A DNA stretch of 40,286 bases from Methylomonas sp. Its GTDB lineage: Bacteria; Pseudomonadota; Gammaproteobacteria; Methylococcales; Methylomonadaceae. Positions 33,169 to 40,286 of the stretch are shown here, piece after piece. Positions within the stretch are counted from its first letter, which is position 1. Every line of letters begins with the position of its first letter. The stretch covers positions 1-40,286 of the forward strand of contig JALXCS010000322.1 in assembly GCA_026990815.1 (NCBI GenBank). Direction: 5' to 3'. Below the pieces are notes generated by a model. That model searched no databases, had not been told where the DNA came from, and worked only from the letters and a program-made list of their open reading frames with translations. Made by a program: the position numbers and the translations under genes.

Positions 33169-34989
33169 ATGCATCCTGTCGTAGAACTCGTTACAGAAGA
33201 TATCATTAAACGCAGCCGTGAAACCCGAGCAGTATATCTGGGCAGACTCGATGCTGCTGTAGAAAAAGGCCCGCACCGCGCAGCATTAGGTTGTGGCAAT
33301 CTGGCACACGGTTTCGCAGCATGTCCCGCCAGAGATAAAGCTGACTTGGCCGATAATAAAAAACCCGATGTTGGCATTATCTCTTCATACAACGACATGT
33401 TGTCCGCCCACGAACCTTATAAAGATGCTCCAGCACTGATTAAACAAGCTATCAGGGAAGCTGGAGGGGTTGCCCAATTTGCTGGGGGTGTTCCTGCTAT
33501 GTGTGATGGCGTCACCCAGGGCCAGCCTGGTATGGAACTTTCACTATTTAGCCGCGATGTAATTGCCATGGCAACTGCTGTTGGGCTGGGTCATAATATG
33601 TTTGATGCAGTACTTTATCTGGGAGTCTGCGATAAAATAGTTCCGGGACTATTGATTGGTGCATTATCTTTTGGCCATTTACCTGCGGTTTTTATTCCCG
33701 CTGGTCCAATGCCCAGCGGTATTACCAACAAGGAAAAAGCCCGGGCCCGGCAAAAATACGCAGAAGGCAAAATCACCCGAAAGGAACTTCTGGAATCCGA
33801 ATCAAAATCCTATCATAGCCCCGGCACCTGTACTTTCTATGGTACGGCAAATAGTAACCAGATGATGGTCGAGATTATGGGGCTGCACCTCCCCGGCAGC
33901 TCTTTTGTTAACCCTTATACACCTTTACGTGATGAGCTAACCAGAGCAGCAGCCAAACAAGTCTTGAAATTTACTACCCTGGGCAATGATTTTAGGCCGA
34001 TTGGTCATGTTATCAATGAAAAAGCCATCGTTAATGCCATTATTGGACTATTGGCTACCGGGGGATCAACAAACCATACCATGCATTTGGTTGCAATCGC
34101 CAAAGCTGCAGGGATTATAATCAACTGGGATGATTTTGATAAATTATCGAAAGTAATACCACTTTTGACCCGAATTTACCCAAACGGAGCTGCTGATGTC
34201 AATCATTTTCATGCTGCTGGGGGGATGGGTGTATTAATTAGAGAACTGCTTGATAATGGGCTTTTACACGTTGATATCCTGACCATTAACGATGAACCTG
34301 GTTTAAAAAATTACAGCAAAGAACCTATGTTAAAAAATGGCAGATTAATTTGGCAACTCAGCCCGGAACAATCTCTGGACCCTGATGTTTTAAGCACCGT
34401 ATCAAAACCTTTTGCTGAAGGTGGAGGTCTTCATGTCATGCATGGCAATCTGGGACGGGGTATTTCTAAAATTTCTGCCCTTAGGGAAGGCCATTATGTC
34501 GTTGAAGCTCCTGCCATAGTGTTTGACGACCAGGATGACTTGATGACTGCATTTAATCGTGGCGAACTGGAAAAGGATTTTGTCGCTGTTATTCGCTTTC
34601 AAGGTCCAAAATCTAATGGCATGCCTGAATTACATAAATTAACCCCCCCACTTGGCCTGTTACAAGACAAAGGCTTTAATGTGGCCTTGGTCACAGATGG
34701 CAGAATGTCTGGGGCATCAGGTAAGGTTCCCTGTGCAATTCACATGTGCCCGGAATGTGAGGATGGCGGGCCTCTGGCAAAAGTTAGAAATGGTGATATC
34801 ATCCGTCTGGATACCATCAATGGAACAGTTAATGTGCTGATTGATGAACGGGAATTTAATGCACGCAGACCTGCTGTCAATCATGCAAAAGACCATCATC
34901 ATGGCATGGGCCGGGAATTATTTGCAGGTTTCCGCTTGAATGCCTCTTCCGCTGAAACAGGTGCAACTAACGTCTTTATAAACGACTGA
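33169..34989 (+). CDS. edd: Phosphogluconate dehydratase
   Basis: 606 aa member of the IlvD/Edd family that dehydrates 6-phosphogluconate to 2-keto-3-deoxy-6-phosphogluconate (KDPG), the committed step of the Entner-Doudoroff pathway. Three cysteines expected to bind an Fe-S cluster are seen: PAMCDGVTQG (C112), LGVCDKIVPG (C154) and SPGTCTFYGTANSN (C221). The TDGRMSGASGKVP segment near the C-terminus is a family hallmark. AGGAGA precedes the ATG by five bases. The Fe-S requirement gives a functional link with the suf operon in the same window. eda follows 30 bases downstream. Confidence 0.97.
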   Translation: MHPVVELVTEDIIKRSRETRAVYLGRLDAAVEKGPHRAALGCGNLAHGFAACPARDKADLADNKKPDVGIISSYNDMLSAHEPYKDAPALIKQAIREAGGVAQFAGGVPAMCDGVTQGQPGMELSLFSRDVIAMATAVGLGHNMFDAVLYLGVCDKIVPGLLIGALSFGHLPAVFIPAGPMPSGITNKEKARARQKYAEGKITRKELLESESKSYHSPGTCTFYGTANSNQMMVEIMGLHLPGSSFVNPYTPLRDELTRAAAKQVLKFTTLGNDFRPIGHVINEKAIVNAIIGLLATGGSTNHTMHLVAIAKAAGIIINWDDFDKLSKVIPLLTRIYPNGAADVNHFHAAGGMGVLIRELLDNGLLHVDILTINDEPGLKNYSKEPMLKNGRLIWQLSPEQSLDPDVLSTVSKPFAEGGGLHVMHGNLGRGISKISALREGHYVVEAPAIVFDDQDDLMTAFNRGELEKDFVAVIRFQGPKSNGMPELHKLTPPLGLLQDKGFNVALVTDGRMSGASGKVPCAIHMCPECEDGGPLAKVRNGDIIRLDTINGTVNVLIDEREFNARRPAVNHAKDHHHGMGRELFAGFRLNASSAETGATNVFIND

Positions 34990-35019
34990 TACTTCATTTA
35001 ATAATTATTTGAGAAAAAA

Positions 35020-35646
35020 ATGTCAACATCCATACTTGAGATTATGAATACCTCGCCGGTTATCCCGGTCATGGTTATTAACAAGCTTGAACAAGCAGTG
35101 CCATTAGCCAATGCCTTGGTTGAAGGGGGATTGACGGTACTTGAAATTACCCTACGCACCCCTGTCGCACTGGAAGCAATAAAACAAATCAAAAATCAAG
35201 TTCCCGATGCTATTGTTGGCACAGGTACGGTCATTAACCTTGAAACCCTGAAACAAGCGGTTGATGTCGGTTCTGAATTTCTAGTCAGCCCAGGCGTTAC
35301 CGATAGCCTGATTGCCGCCGCACTAAAATCCGGTGTACCGATTTTACCCGGAGTTGCCACACCCAGCGAAGTCATGCAGCTTTTGGAAAAAGGAGTCACT
35401 GAGATGAAATTTTTCCCTGCTGAAGCTGCAGGAGGAGTAGCCATGTTAAAATCAATTGGCGGCCCCATTCCACAAGCAACATTTTGCCCGACTGGGGGCG
35501 TTAACCCAAAAAATGCAGTTGACTATCTGACTTTAGAAAATGTTACCTGCGTTGGCGGCTCTTGGATGGCACCTACTGATTTAGTTGATGCCGGAAACTG
35601 GTCTGAAATAACGCGCCTTGCTTCTGAAGCTACTAGCTTGAAATAA
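35020..35646 (+). CDS. eda: 2-keto-3-deoxy-6-phosphogluconate (KDPG) aldolase
   Basis: 208 aa class I aldolase that splits KDPG to pyruvate and glyceraldehyde-3-phosphate. The Schiff-base lysine is in EMKFFPAE (K130; K133 in E. coli) and the general-base Glu in LEITLRT (E43). GTGTVIN and FLVSPG are further family motifs. Length matches (about 210). Start ATG 35020 follows GAGAAAAAA. The next gene, a citramalate synthase that uses pyruvate, begins four bases after the stop. In ribulose monophosphate methylotrophs KDPG cleavage is one route from fixed formaldehyde to pyruvate. Confidence 0.96.
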   Translation: MSTSILEIMNTSPVIPVMVINKLEQAVPLANALVEGGLTVLEITLRTPVALEAIKQIKNQVPDAIVGTGTVINLETLKQAVDVGSEFLVSPGVTDSLIAAALKSGVPILPGVATPSEVMQLLEKGVTEMKFFPAEAAGGVAMLKSIGGPIPQATFCPTGGVNPKNAVDYLTLENVTCVGGSWMAPTDLVDAGNWSEITRLASEATSLK

Positions 35647-35650
35647 ACCA

Positions 35651-37219
35651 GTGTCAACAATTCCCCGACAAATCCATTTGATGGATACCACGCTTCGTGA
35701 TGGTGAACAAACCCAAGGTGTCTCGTTTGCTCCTGACGAAAAAGTCAATATTGCCAAAGCACTCCTAAAATCACTTCGCGTCGACAGGATTGAGGTTGCT
35801 TCGGCTCGTGTTTCCGAAGGGGAAAAACAGGCCGTTACAAATATCAATGACTGGGCTAAACAAGAAGGTTTTGCTGGACAGGTTGAAGTTCTGGGGTTCG
35901 TCGATCATACCCGAAGTGTGGACTGGATAGTTGAAACTGGTGGTAACGTCATTAATCTTTTAACCAAAGGCAGTAAAAAACATTGCCGGGAGCAACTCAA
36001 CAAATCGCTTGCTGAACATCTCGATGATATCAAAAAGACTGTCCATTACGCTCATCAAAAAGGCTTGACAGTCAATGTCTATCTGGAAGACTGGTCGAAC
36101 GGTTACCATAATAGCCGCGAATATGTCTTCAGCCTAATGGATTCAATGAAAAAACTTGGCATTAGTCATTTCATGCTTCCTGATACATTAGGGGTTATGT
36201 CTCCCGATGAAGTCTTTACTAGTCTTAGTGATATGTGCAACCGCTATCCTGAGGTAATTTTTGATTTTCATCCACATAATGACTATGGCCTCGCTACTGC
36301 CAACGTGATGGCTGCTGTTCGTTCCGGCATTAGTGATATTCATTGCACAATAAATTGTCTTGGGGAGCGCGCTGGCAATGCCTCTCTTGCTCAAGTAGCC
36401 GTTGTTTTAGCCGACAAGATGCACATGCAGCTGGGTATTGATGAGACCCATATTGTACGCATCAGTAAAATGGTTGAAAATTTTTCCGGCAAATGGATTG
36501 CAGCCAATACTCCAATCATTGGTGCAGACGTATTTACTCAAACTGCCGGTATTCATGCCGATGGCGACCAAAAAGGTGGTCTCTACGAGAGCAAGTTAAA
36601 ACCAGAGCGTTTTTCACGTAGACGTAAATATGCTTTGGGGAAAATGAGCGGCAAAGCCTCATTGAAAAAAAATCTTGAGCAACTGGGTATGAATTTATCT
36701 GAAGAAAACCAAAAAAAAGTTTTGGCCCGGATCGTCAACCTGGGTGACTCCAAACAGGTTATTACTGCTGAAGATTTACCATTCATCATTGCTGATGTTC
36801 TTGAAACAGAAGACTATCAACACATAAAACTTCTAAATTGCTCAATCACCAGCGGCCTGGAACTTGAATCGACAGTCAGCATTAAGGTTAAAATAAGCGG
36901 CGATACCCGGCTTGCCTCTGGCTGCGGGAATGGAGGTTTTGATGCCTTTATTGACGCGATCAACAAAATTCTGCCGGACTATCATTACTCGTTGCCCCCA
37001 TTAGCTGACTATGAAGTCAGAATCCCTAAAGGTGGTCATACCAGCGCCTTGACTGAATGCGTTATAACCTGGAATTGTGGTGATAAAATGCGAAAGACCC
37101 GGGGCGTACATTCCAACCAGGTGTTTGCTTCTGTTGCTGCGGCATTAAAAATGATTAATATCCAATTGCATGAATTAAAACAAAATTGCTCACTTGGAAA
37201 CCAGAATGAAATACACTAA
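35651..37219 (+). CDS. cimA: (R)-citramalate synthase, Leptospira CimA type
   Basis: 522 aa enzyme of the LeuA/HMG-CoA-lyase superfamily. It probably condenses pyruvate and acetyl-CoA to citramalate, entry to isoleucine synthesis without threonine. The N-terminal TIM barrel starts with MDTTLRDGEQTQGVSFAPDE and includes ASARVSEGE, NVYLEDWSNG, LPDTLGVMSPDE, FHPHNDYGLA (metal His) and CLGERAGNASL. The C-terminal regulatory domain (about 390-510) ends with EVRIPKGGHTSA and TRGVHSNQVF. This set resembles the Leptospira citramalate synthase rather than LeuA or NifV. GTG start (35651) four bases after eda, with no clear ribosome binding site, so translation may be coupled. lptM starts inside its 3' end. 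Confidence 0.8.
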   Translation: MSTIPRQIHLMDTTLRDGEQTQGVSFAPDEKVNIAKALLKSLRVDRIEVASARVSEGEKQAVTNINDWAKQEGFAGQVEVLGFVDHTRSVDWIVETGGNVINLLTKGSKKHCREQLNKSLAEHLDDIKKTVHYAHQKGLTVNVYLEDWSNGYHNSREYVFSLMDSMKKLGISHFMLPDTLGVMSPDEVFTSLSDMCNRYPEVIFDFHPHNDYGLATANVMAAVRSGISDIHCTINCLGERAGNASLAQVAVVLADKMHMQLGIDETHIVRISKMVENFSGKWIAANTPIIGADVFTQTAGIHADGDQKGGLYESKLKPERFSRRRKYALGKMSGKASLKKNLEQLGMNLSEENQKKVLARIVNLGDSKQVITAEDLPFIIADVLETEDYQHIKLLNCSITSGLELESTVSIKVKISGDTRLASGCGNGGFDAFIDAINKILPDYHYSLPPLADYEVRIPKGGHTSALTECVITWNCGDKMRKTRGVHSNQVFASVAAALKMINIQLHELKQNCSLGNQNEIH

Positions 37220-37445
37220 TTACGGGCTTAGTTTTTTAATAGGCTTTTTAGTAGCTGGCTGCGGTCAACAAGGCCCGCTTTATTTACCAGGCGAAAACCC
37301 CCCGATTTATGTTCCGCCTGAAGAGCGTATTTATGTACCCCCAAAAAAAACACAACGCCAGAAACAAGACCAAGACCAAGACCAAGACCAAGACCAAGAC
37401 CAAGACCAAGACCAAGACCAAGACCAAGACCAAGACCAAGAATAA
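37206..37445 (+). CDS. lptM: LptM (YifL)-type lipoprotein with (Gln-Asp) repeat tail
   Basis: 79 aa small lipoprotein. The signal peptide ends at VAGC (Cys 19), with Gly at +2, so outer-membrane sorting is expected. CGQQGPLYLPGE directly after it is the hallmark of LptM/YifL, which in E. coli helps oxidative maturation of the LptD-LptE LPS translocon. The order lptM-lysA-dapF-DUF484-xerC is conserved in gammaproteobacteria. The unusual part is the tail: from residue 53 it is Lys then (Gln-Asp)x12 and Gln-Glu, encoded by a CAAGAC hexanucleotide array. ATG 37206 overlaps the cimA 3' end by 14 bases, and its stop overlaps the lysA ATG (TAATG). An upstream in-frame TTG at 37194 is less likely. 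Confidence 0.87.
   Translation: MKYTNYGLSFLIGFLVAGCGQQGPLYLPGENPPIYVPPEERIYVPPKKTQRQKQDQDQDQDQDQDQDQDQDQDQDQDQE
37365..37436 (+). repeat. Twelve perfect CAAGAC tandem repeats within lptM
   Basis: A 72-base uninterrupted array of the six-base unit CAAGAC, followed by a changed last unit CAAGAA and the TAA stop. Read in frame it gives (Gln-Asp)x12-Gln-Glu. Since six is a multiple of three, slippage changes length by dipeptide steps without frame shift. The array ends nine bases before the lysA start codon, so it also supplies the purine-rich sequence in front of lysA. Confidence 0.97.
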
Positions 37446-38692
37446 TGGACTATTTCAATTACCGAAATCAACAACTTTATGCCGAAGATGTCGCGGTCAG
37501 TGATATTGTCACACAACATGGCACACCCTGTTATATCTACTCCAGAGCAACACTGGAAAGACACTGGCACGCTTTTGACAAAGCCTTTGGTAATCACCGG
37601 CATCTGATTTGTTACGCCGTTAAAGCAAACTCCAATATTGCTGTTTTAAATATATTGGCCCGCCTGGGCTCCGGTTTTGATATCGTTTCTGTCGGCGAGC
37701 TGGAAAGGGTTTTGGCTGCCGGTGGTAATCCTCAAAAAATTGTTTTCTCAGGTGTCGGAAAACGTGAAGATGAAATTCAAACTTCCCTAAAAACAGGAAT
37801 TCGCTGCTTTAATATCGAAGTACGAGAAGAACTGGACCGAATTAATGATTTAGCATCCCAATTGGGAAAAGTTGCCCGGGTTTCATTTCGTGTCAATCCA
37901 GATGTCGATGCTCAAACCCATCCTTATATTTCAACTGGGCTAAAAGAAAATAAATTCGGCATAGATATCAAAACCGCTTTGGCAGAATATCAACGCGCTT
38001 CAAAAATGGCTAATATTGAGATAATGGGTATTGACTGCCATATTGGCTCACAATTAACTGATACCAAACCCTTTCTTGATGCATTGGAACGTATCCTGGA
38101 AATGGTTGAACAACTTAAGACCCAAAATATAAATTTGCAACATCTAGATTTGGGAGGCGGCCTGGGTATCTGCTATCAGAATGAACAACCTACTGAGCCA
38201 GGCGAATATGTAAATCAACTTTTACAACACCTACAAGAAACTGATTTTGAAATTTTATTGGAGCCCGGCCGAGCAATTGCTGGAAACGCTGGAATTCTAG
38301 TAACCAAAGTTGAATATCTAAAACCCACAACTGACAAAAATTTTGCTATTGTTGATGCAGCAATGAATGATTTGATCCGGCCCGCACTATACAGCGCTTG
38401 GCAAGATATTATTCCATTGAACACAACCAGTACAGCCGAAGAAAAACGATGGGATATTGTCGGACCCGTTTGTGAAACCGGAGATTTTCTAGGAAAACAA
38501 CGTAATCTTCGTTTAACGACTGGCGATTTGCTTGCTGTTCGCTCTTCCGGTGCTTATGGTTTTACCATGAGTTCTAACTATAATTCCAGGCCCAGGCCTG
38601 CAGAAATTATGGTCGATGGCAAGCAAATTCATTTAATCCGAAAGCGTGAATCTTTACCAGACATTATTGCAGGAGAAAAAATTTTGCCATGA
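37445..38692 (+). CDS. lysA: Diaminopimelate decarboxylase
   Basis: 415 aa fold-type III PLP enzyme making L-lysine from meso-diaminopimelate. The PLP lysine is in CYAVKANS (K60), with HIGSQ, LGGGLGI and EPGRAI motifs for phosphate binding and the active-site Cys-Glu in GPVCETGDFLG (C343). These define LysA, and the CET motif separates it from the exosortase-linked decarboxylase at 26492-27727. Its ATG overlaps the lptM stop by one base, and the only ribosome binding signal is the AAGA-rich repeat of lptM, so translation is likely coupled. The stop overlaps dapF (ATGA). Confidence 0.97.
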   Translation: MDYFNYRNQQLYAEDVAVSDIVTQHGTPCYIYSRATLERHWHAFDKAFGNHRHLICYAVKANSNIAVLNILARLGSGFDIVSVGELERVLAAGGNPQKIVFSGVGKREDEIQTSLKTGIRCFNIEVREELDRINDLASQLGKVARVSFRVNPDVDAQTHPYISTGLKENKFGIDIKTALAEYQRASKMANIEIMGIDCHIGSQLTDTKPFLDALERILEMVEQLKTQNINLQHLDLGGGLGICYQNEQPTEPGEYVNQLLQHLQETDFEILLEPGRAIAGNAGILVTKVEYLKPTTDKNFAIVDAAMNDLIRPALYSAWQDIIPLNTTSTAEEKRWDIVGPVCETGDFLGKQRNLRLTTGDLLAVRSSGAYGFTMSSNYNSRPRPAEIMVDGKQIHLIRKRESLPDIIAGEKILP

Positions 38693-39519
38693 AAATCCAA
38701 TTCACCAAAATGCATGGCTTAGGAAACGACTTTATGGTAATCGATGCAGTCAACCAAACTATTTCTCTAACTGGGGAGCAGATACGGTTCTTGGCTGACC
38801 GGCATTTTGGCATTGGCTTTGATCAATTACTTTTGGTAGAAAAAGCTACCAGCGACAATGCTGACTTTCGCTATGGCATTTTCAACGCTGACGGGGGACA
38901 AGTTGCTCAATGTGGTAATGGCGCTCGCTGCTTTGCTCGGTTTGTTCGTGATAAAGGCTTGAATAACAATAATGAAATTCGTGTCGATACTGACTCCGGT
39001 CAATTAATCCTTCGCTTTACTACTGATAATTTAATCACTGTCGATATGGGGATACCGAAACATAAACCATTGGAAATTCCTTTACTGGCAGAACAAGAAA
39101 ATAAATATTACAGTGCCGAGGTCAACGGCATTGAAAAAGCTTTTGGGGCTGTATCATTAGGGAATCCACACGCTGTACTAGAAGTCATTGATATTCATAC
39201 TGCTCCTGTACTTGAATTAGGTTCAGAGTTAGAAAATCATCCAATTTTTCCAGATCGAGCTAATATTGGTTTTATGCAGATCCTGGATAAACAGCATATC
39301 AAGTTACGTGTTTTTGAACGAGGTGCTGGAGAAACACTAGCCTGTGGCAGCGGTGCGTGTGCAGCGGTTGTCATTGGTATCGAACAACATTTACTCGGCA
39401 ATCAAGTGACAGTTGAACTTCCCGGTGGCCAATTGGATGTCAACTGGGAAGGCCGTAATCATCCGGTGTTTATGACTGGACCAGCCGTTTCGGTGTTTGA
39501 TGGGACCATAGAAATATGA
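38689..39519 (+). CDS. dapF: Diaminopimelate epimerase
   Basis: 276 aa cofactor-free racemase converting LL- to meso-diaminopimelate for peptidoglycan and lysine. The start MKIQFTKMHGLGNDFMVID is typical. The two catalytic cysteines are in ADGGQVAQCGNGAR (C75) and ETLACGSGACAA (C219), close to E. coli numbering (73 and 217). AGGAGA nine bases upstream serves as ribosome binding site within lysA. It overlaps lysA and the DUF484 gene by four bases each (ATGA), giving strong coupling. Confidence 0.98.
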   Translation: MKIQFTKMHGLGNDFMVIDAVNQTISLTGEQIRFLADRHFGIGFDQLLLVEKATSDNADFRYGIFNADGGQVAQCGNGARCFARFVRDKGLNNNNEIRVDTDSGQLILRFTTDNLITVDMGIPKHKPLEIPLLAEQENKYYSAEVNGIEKAFGAVSLGNPHAVLEVIDIHTAPVLELGSELENHPIFPDRANIGFMQILDKQHIKLRVFERGAGETLACGSGACAAVVIGIEQHLLGNQVTVELPGGQLDVNWEGRNHPVFMTGPAVSVFDGTIEI

Positions 39520-40199
39520 ATGACAAAGTAAAAATTGATATATCAGAACAACAAGTCGAGCAGTATTTACGACAACATCCAAATTTTTTTCATAATCACC
39601 TGGAGCTGCTTGAACAGATCAGCATTCCCCATCCAAGCGGCTCGGCTGTCTCTTTAATTTCAAAACAACTTGAAATTTTCCGTAATCGTCATCACGAACA
39701 AGAAAAACAATTGACTGCACTGATTGAAATTGCAAGAGATAATGATACTTCGTTCACTCGTCTGCATAAATTAACTTTATCCATGCTGGATGCAGATTCT
39801 CTAGAAAGTGTTGTGGCCAATCTTGACCAGGTCATCAAGGAAGGTTTTATAACAGACTTTGTCAGTCTGAAGATATTTAGGGAAAACCCTGAATCACCGA
39901 TCGCTAACCTATTTGCCCCCCCCGAAACCCCTGCATTAAAGCATTTCGACAGTCTGCTAGAAAAAAATCTACCAACTTGTGGTCATCCAACTCTCGATCA
40001 GGCAAAATTTTTATTTGATAAAAATGCGTTAGATGTTAAATCCTGCGCTTTCATCCCCTTGGTTTTTCCCGAGTTCAAAGGTATTTTTGCTATCGCTAGC
40101 CGGCAGAAAGATCGCTTCCATTACAGCATGGGTAATCTATTGTTAACTCAGATGGGTGAAATCATTGGCACTCGGTTGATTTCGCTATTTCGACATTAA
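39516..40199 (+). CDS. DUF484 (YigA-like) protein
   Basis: 227 aa cytosolic protein of the DUF484 family. The N-terminal YLRQHPNFFHNHLELLEQISIPHPSGSAVSLI region (about residues 17-48) is the family signature, followed by a coiled coil (50-75: ISKQLEIFRNRHHEQEKQL) and a GAF-like C-terminal domain (about 80-227). Known genomes place it between dapF and xerC, as here, but its function is not known; a link to chromosome or division processes is guessed from context. ATGA overlap with dapF; xerC starts four bases after the stop. Confidence 0.92.
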   Translation: MNDKVKIDISEQQVEQYLRQHPNFFHNHLELLEQISIPHPSGSAVSLISKQLEIFRNRHHEQEKQLTALIEIARDNDTSFTRLHKLTLSMLDADSLESVVANLDQVIKEGFITDFVSLKIFRENPESPIANLFAPPETPALKHFDSLLEKNLPTCGHPTLDQAKFLFDKNALDVKSCAFIPLVFPEFKGIFAIASRQKDRFHYSMGNLLLTQMGEIIGTRLISLFRH

Positions 40200-40203
40200 T
40201 TTA

Positions 40204-40286
40204 ATGAAACCAGAATCAACAGCCTTAATGAACGATTTTTTTTCTCAACTCAAATATGAGAAAAGAGCCTCCAGCCACACGCTAAA
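40204..40286 (+). CDS. xerC: XerC tyrosine recombinase (partial, N-terminus only)
   Basis: The ATG at 40204 opens a frame that runs off the window after 27 codons. It reads ALMNDFFSQLKYEKRASSHT, matching the start of the SAM-like core-binding domain of XerC/XerD (a short helix, then E+R-x-S-x-HTL). With dapF and DUF484 immediately upstream, xerC is the expected gene; XerC resolves chromosome dimers at dif with XerD. No catalytic residues are in the window. Confidence 0.82.
   Translation, partial: MKPESTALMNDFFSQLKYEKRASSHTL

Noticed and set aside
33147..33398. Minus-strand frame over the start of edd, and many similar antisense frames over uvrA, sufB, edd and cimA
   Set aside because: They overlap strongly supported genes, lack ribosome binding sites and show no domain pattern.
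37365..37440. The tandem CAAGAC array as a possible CRISPR or DNA-binding iteron array
   Set aside because: Units are six bases with no spacers, in frame within lptM, and end exactly at its stop codon. It is a microsatellite in a coding gene.
37331..37603. Open frame on the minus strand opposite the repeat, giving a Ser-Trp repeat protein
   Set aside because: It arises only because the hexamer repeat has no stops in that frame. It overlaps lptM and lysA, which are well supported.

Overview
The window looks like chromosome from a moderately AT-rich methanotrophic or methylotrophic gammaproteobacterium, probably of the order Methylococcales. This is inferred from gene content. Two tandem genes encode MtdB-type methylene-tetrahydromethanopterin dehydrogenases, and an Entner-Doudoroff set (zwf-pgl-edd-eda) lies beside them. 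The gammaproteobacterial neighbours nlpD-rpoS and lptM-lysA-dapF-DUF484-xerC are present, as are PEP-CTERM/exosortase-A accessory genes. No methane mono-oxygenase or methanol dehydrogenase lies in the window, so methane use itself is not shown. I found no tRNA, rRNA, CRISPR array, IS element or prophage.

Layout. (1) 1-5381, minus strand: a SUF iron-sulfur assembly operon, IscR-like regulator-sufB-sufC-sufD-sufS-sufU (sufU cut by the window edge), with an IscR-type palindrome upstream of the regulator. (2) 5382-10376: a PEP-CTERM surface protein, a two-receiver response regulator with one degenerate receiver, a soxC/soxD-like sulfur dehydrogenase pair, and a soluble CZB chemoreceptor. (3) 10601-12623, plus strand: a DUF2232-like membrane protein, a rhomboid protease and a small unknown membrane protein. 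(4) 12671-18672, minus strand: uvrA, a DedA protein, rpoS, nlpD and a membrane-anchored J-domain protein. Then come mobB (plus) and a DUF2231 membrane protein (minus).

(5) 20166-27727 is an exosortase-A-type exopolysaccharide region. On the minus strand are a heparinase II/III-family protein, a secreted trypsin-like protease and a PEP-CTERM-type sugar-phosphate transferase. Divergent to them are an AMP-forming acyl-CoA ligase and a PLP-dependent decarboxylase of the exosortase-A-associated families. No exosortase gene or acyl-carrier-protein gene is present here.

(6) 27882-40286, plus strand, is carbon metabolism running into lysine and cell-wall genes. mtdB-like 1, mtdB-like 2 and a PfkB-family sugar kinase come first. 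They are followed by a tightly packed ten-gene run: zwf, pgl, edd, eda, a Leptospira-type citramalate synthase, lptM, lysA, dapF, a DUF484 gene and the start of xerC. Formaldehyde oxidation on tetrahydromethanopterin, hexose-phosphate oxidation to pyruvate, and use of pyruvate for citramalate (isoleucine) and diaminopimelate therefore lie side by side. The lptM gene ends in twelve perfect CAAGAC hexanucleotide repeats that abut the lysA start codon.

The most notable items are the mtdB pair with apparently different cofactor pockets, the stand-alone exosortase-associated ligase/decarboxylase pair, the in-frame hexanucleotide repeat in lptM, the IscR-type operator on the suf operon, and the soxC leader hairpin that would hide its ribosome binding site. 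I found no clear wholly new defence or mobile system.
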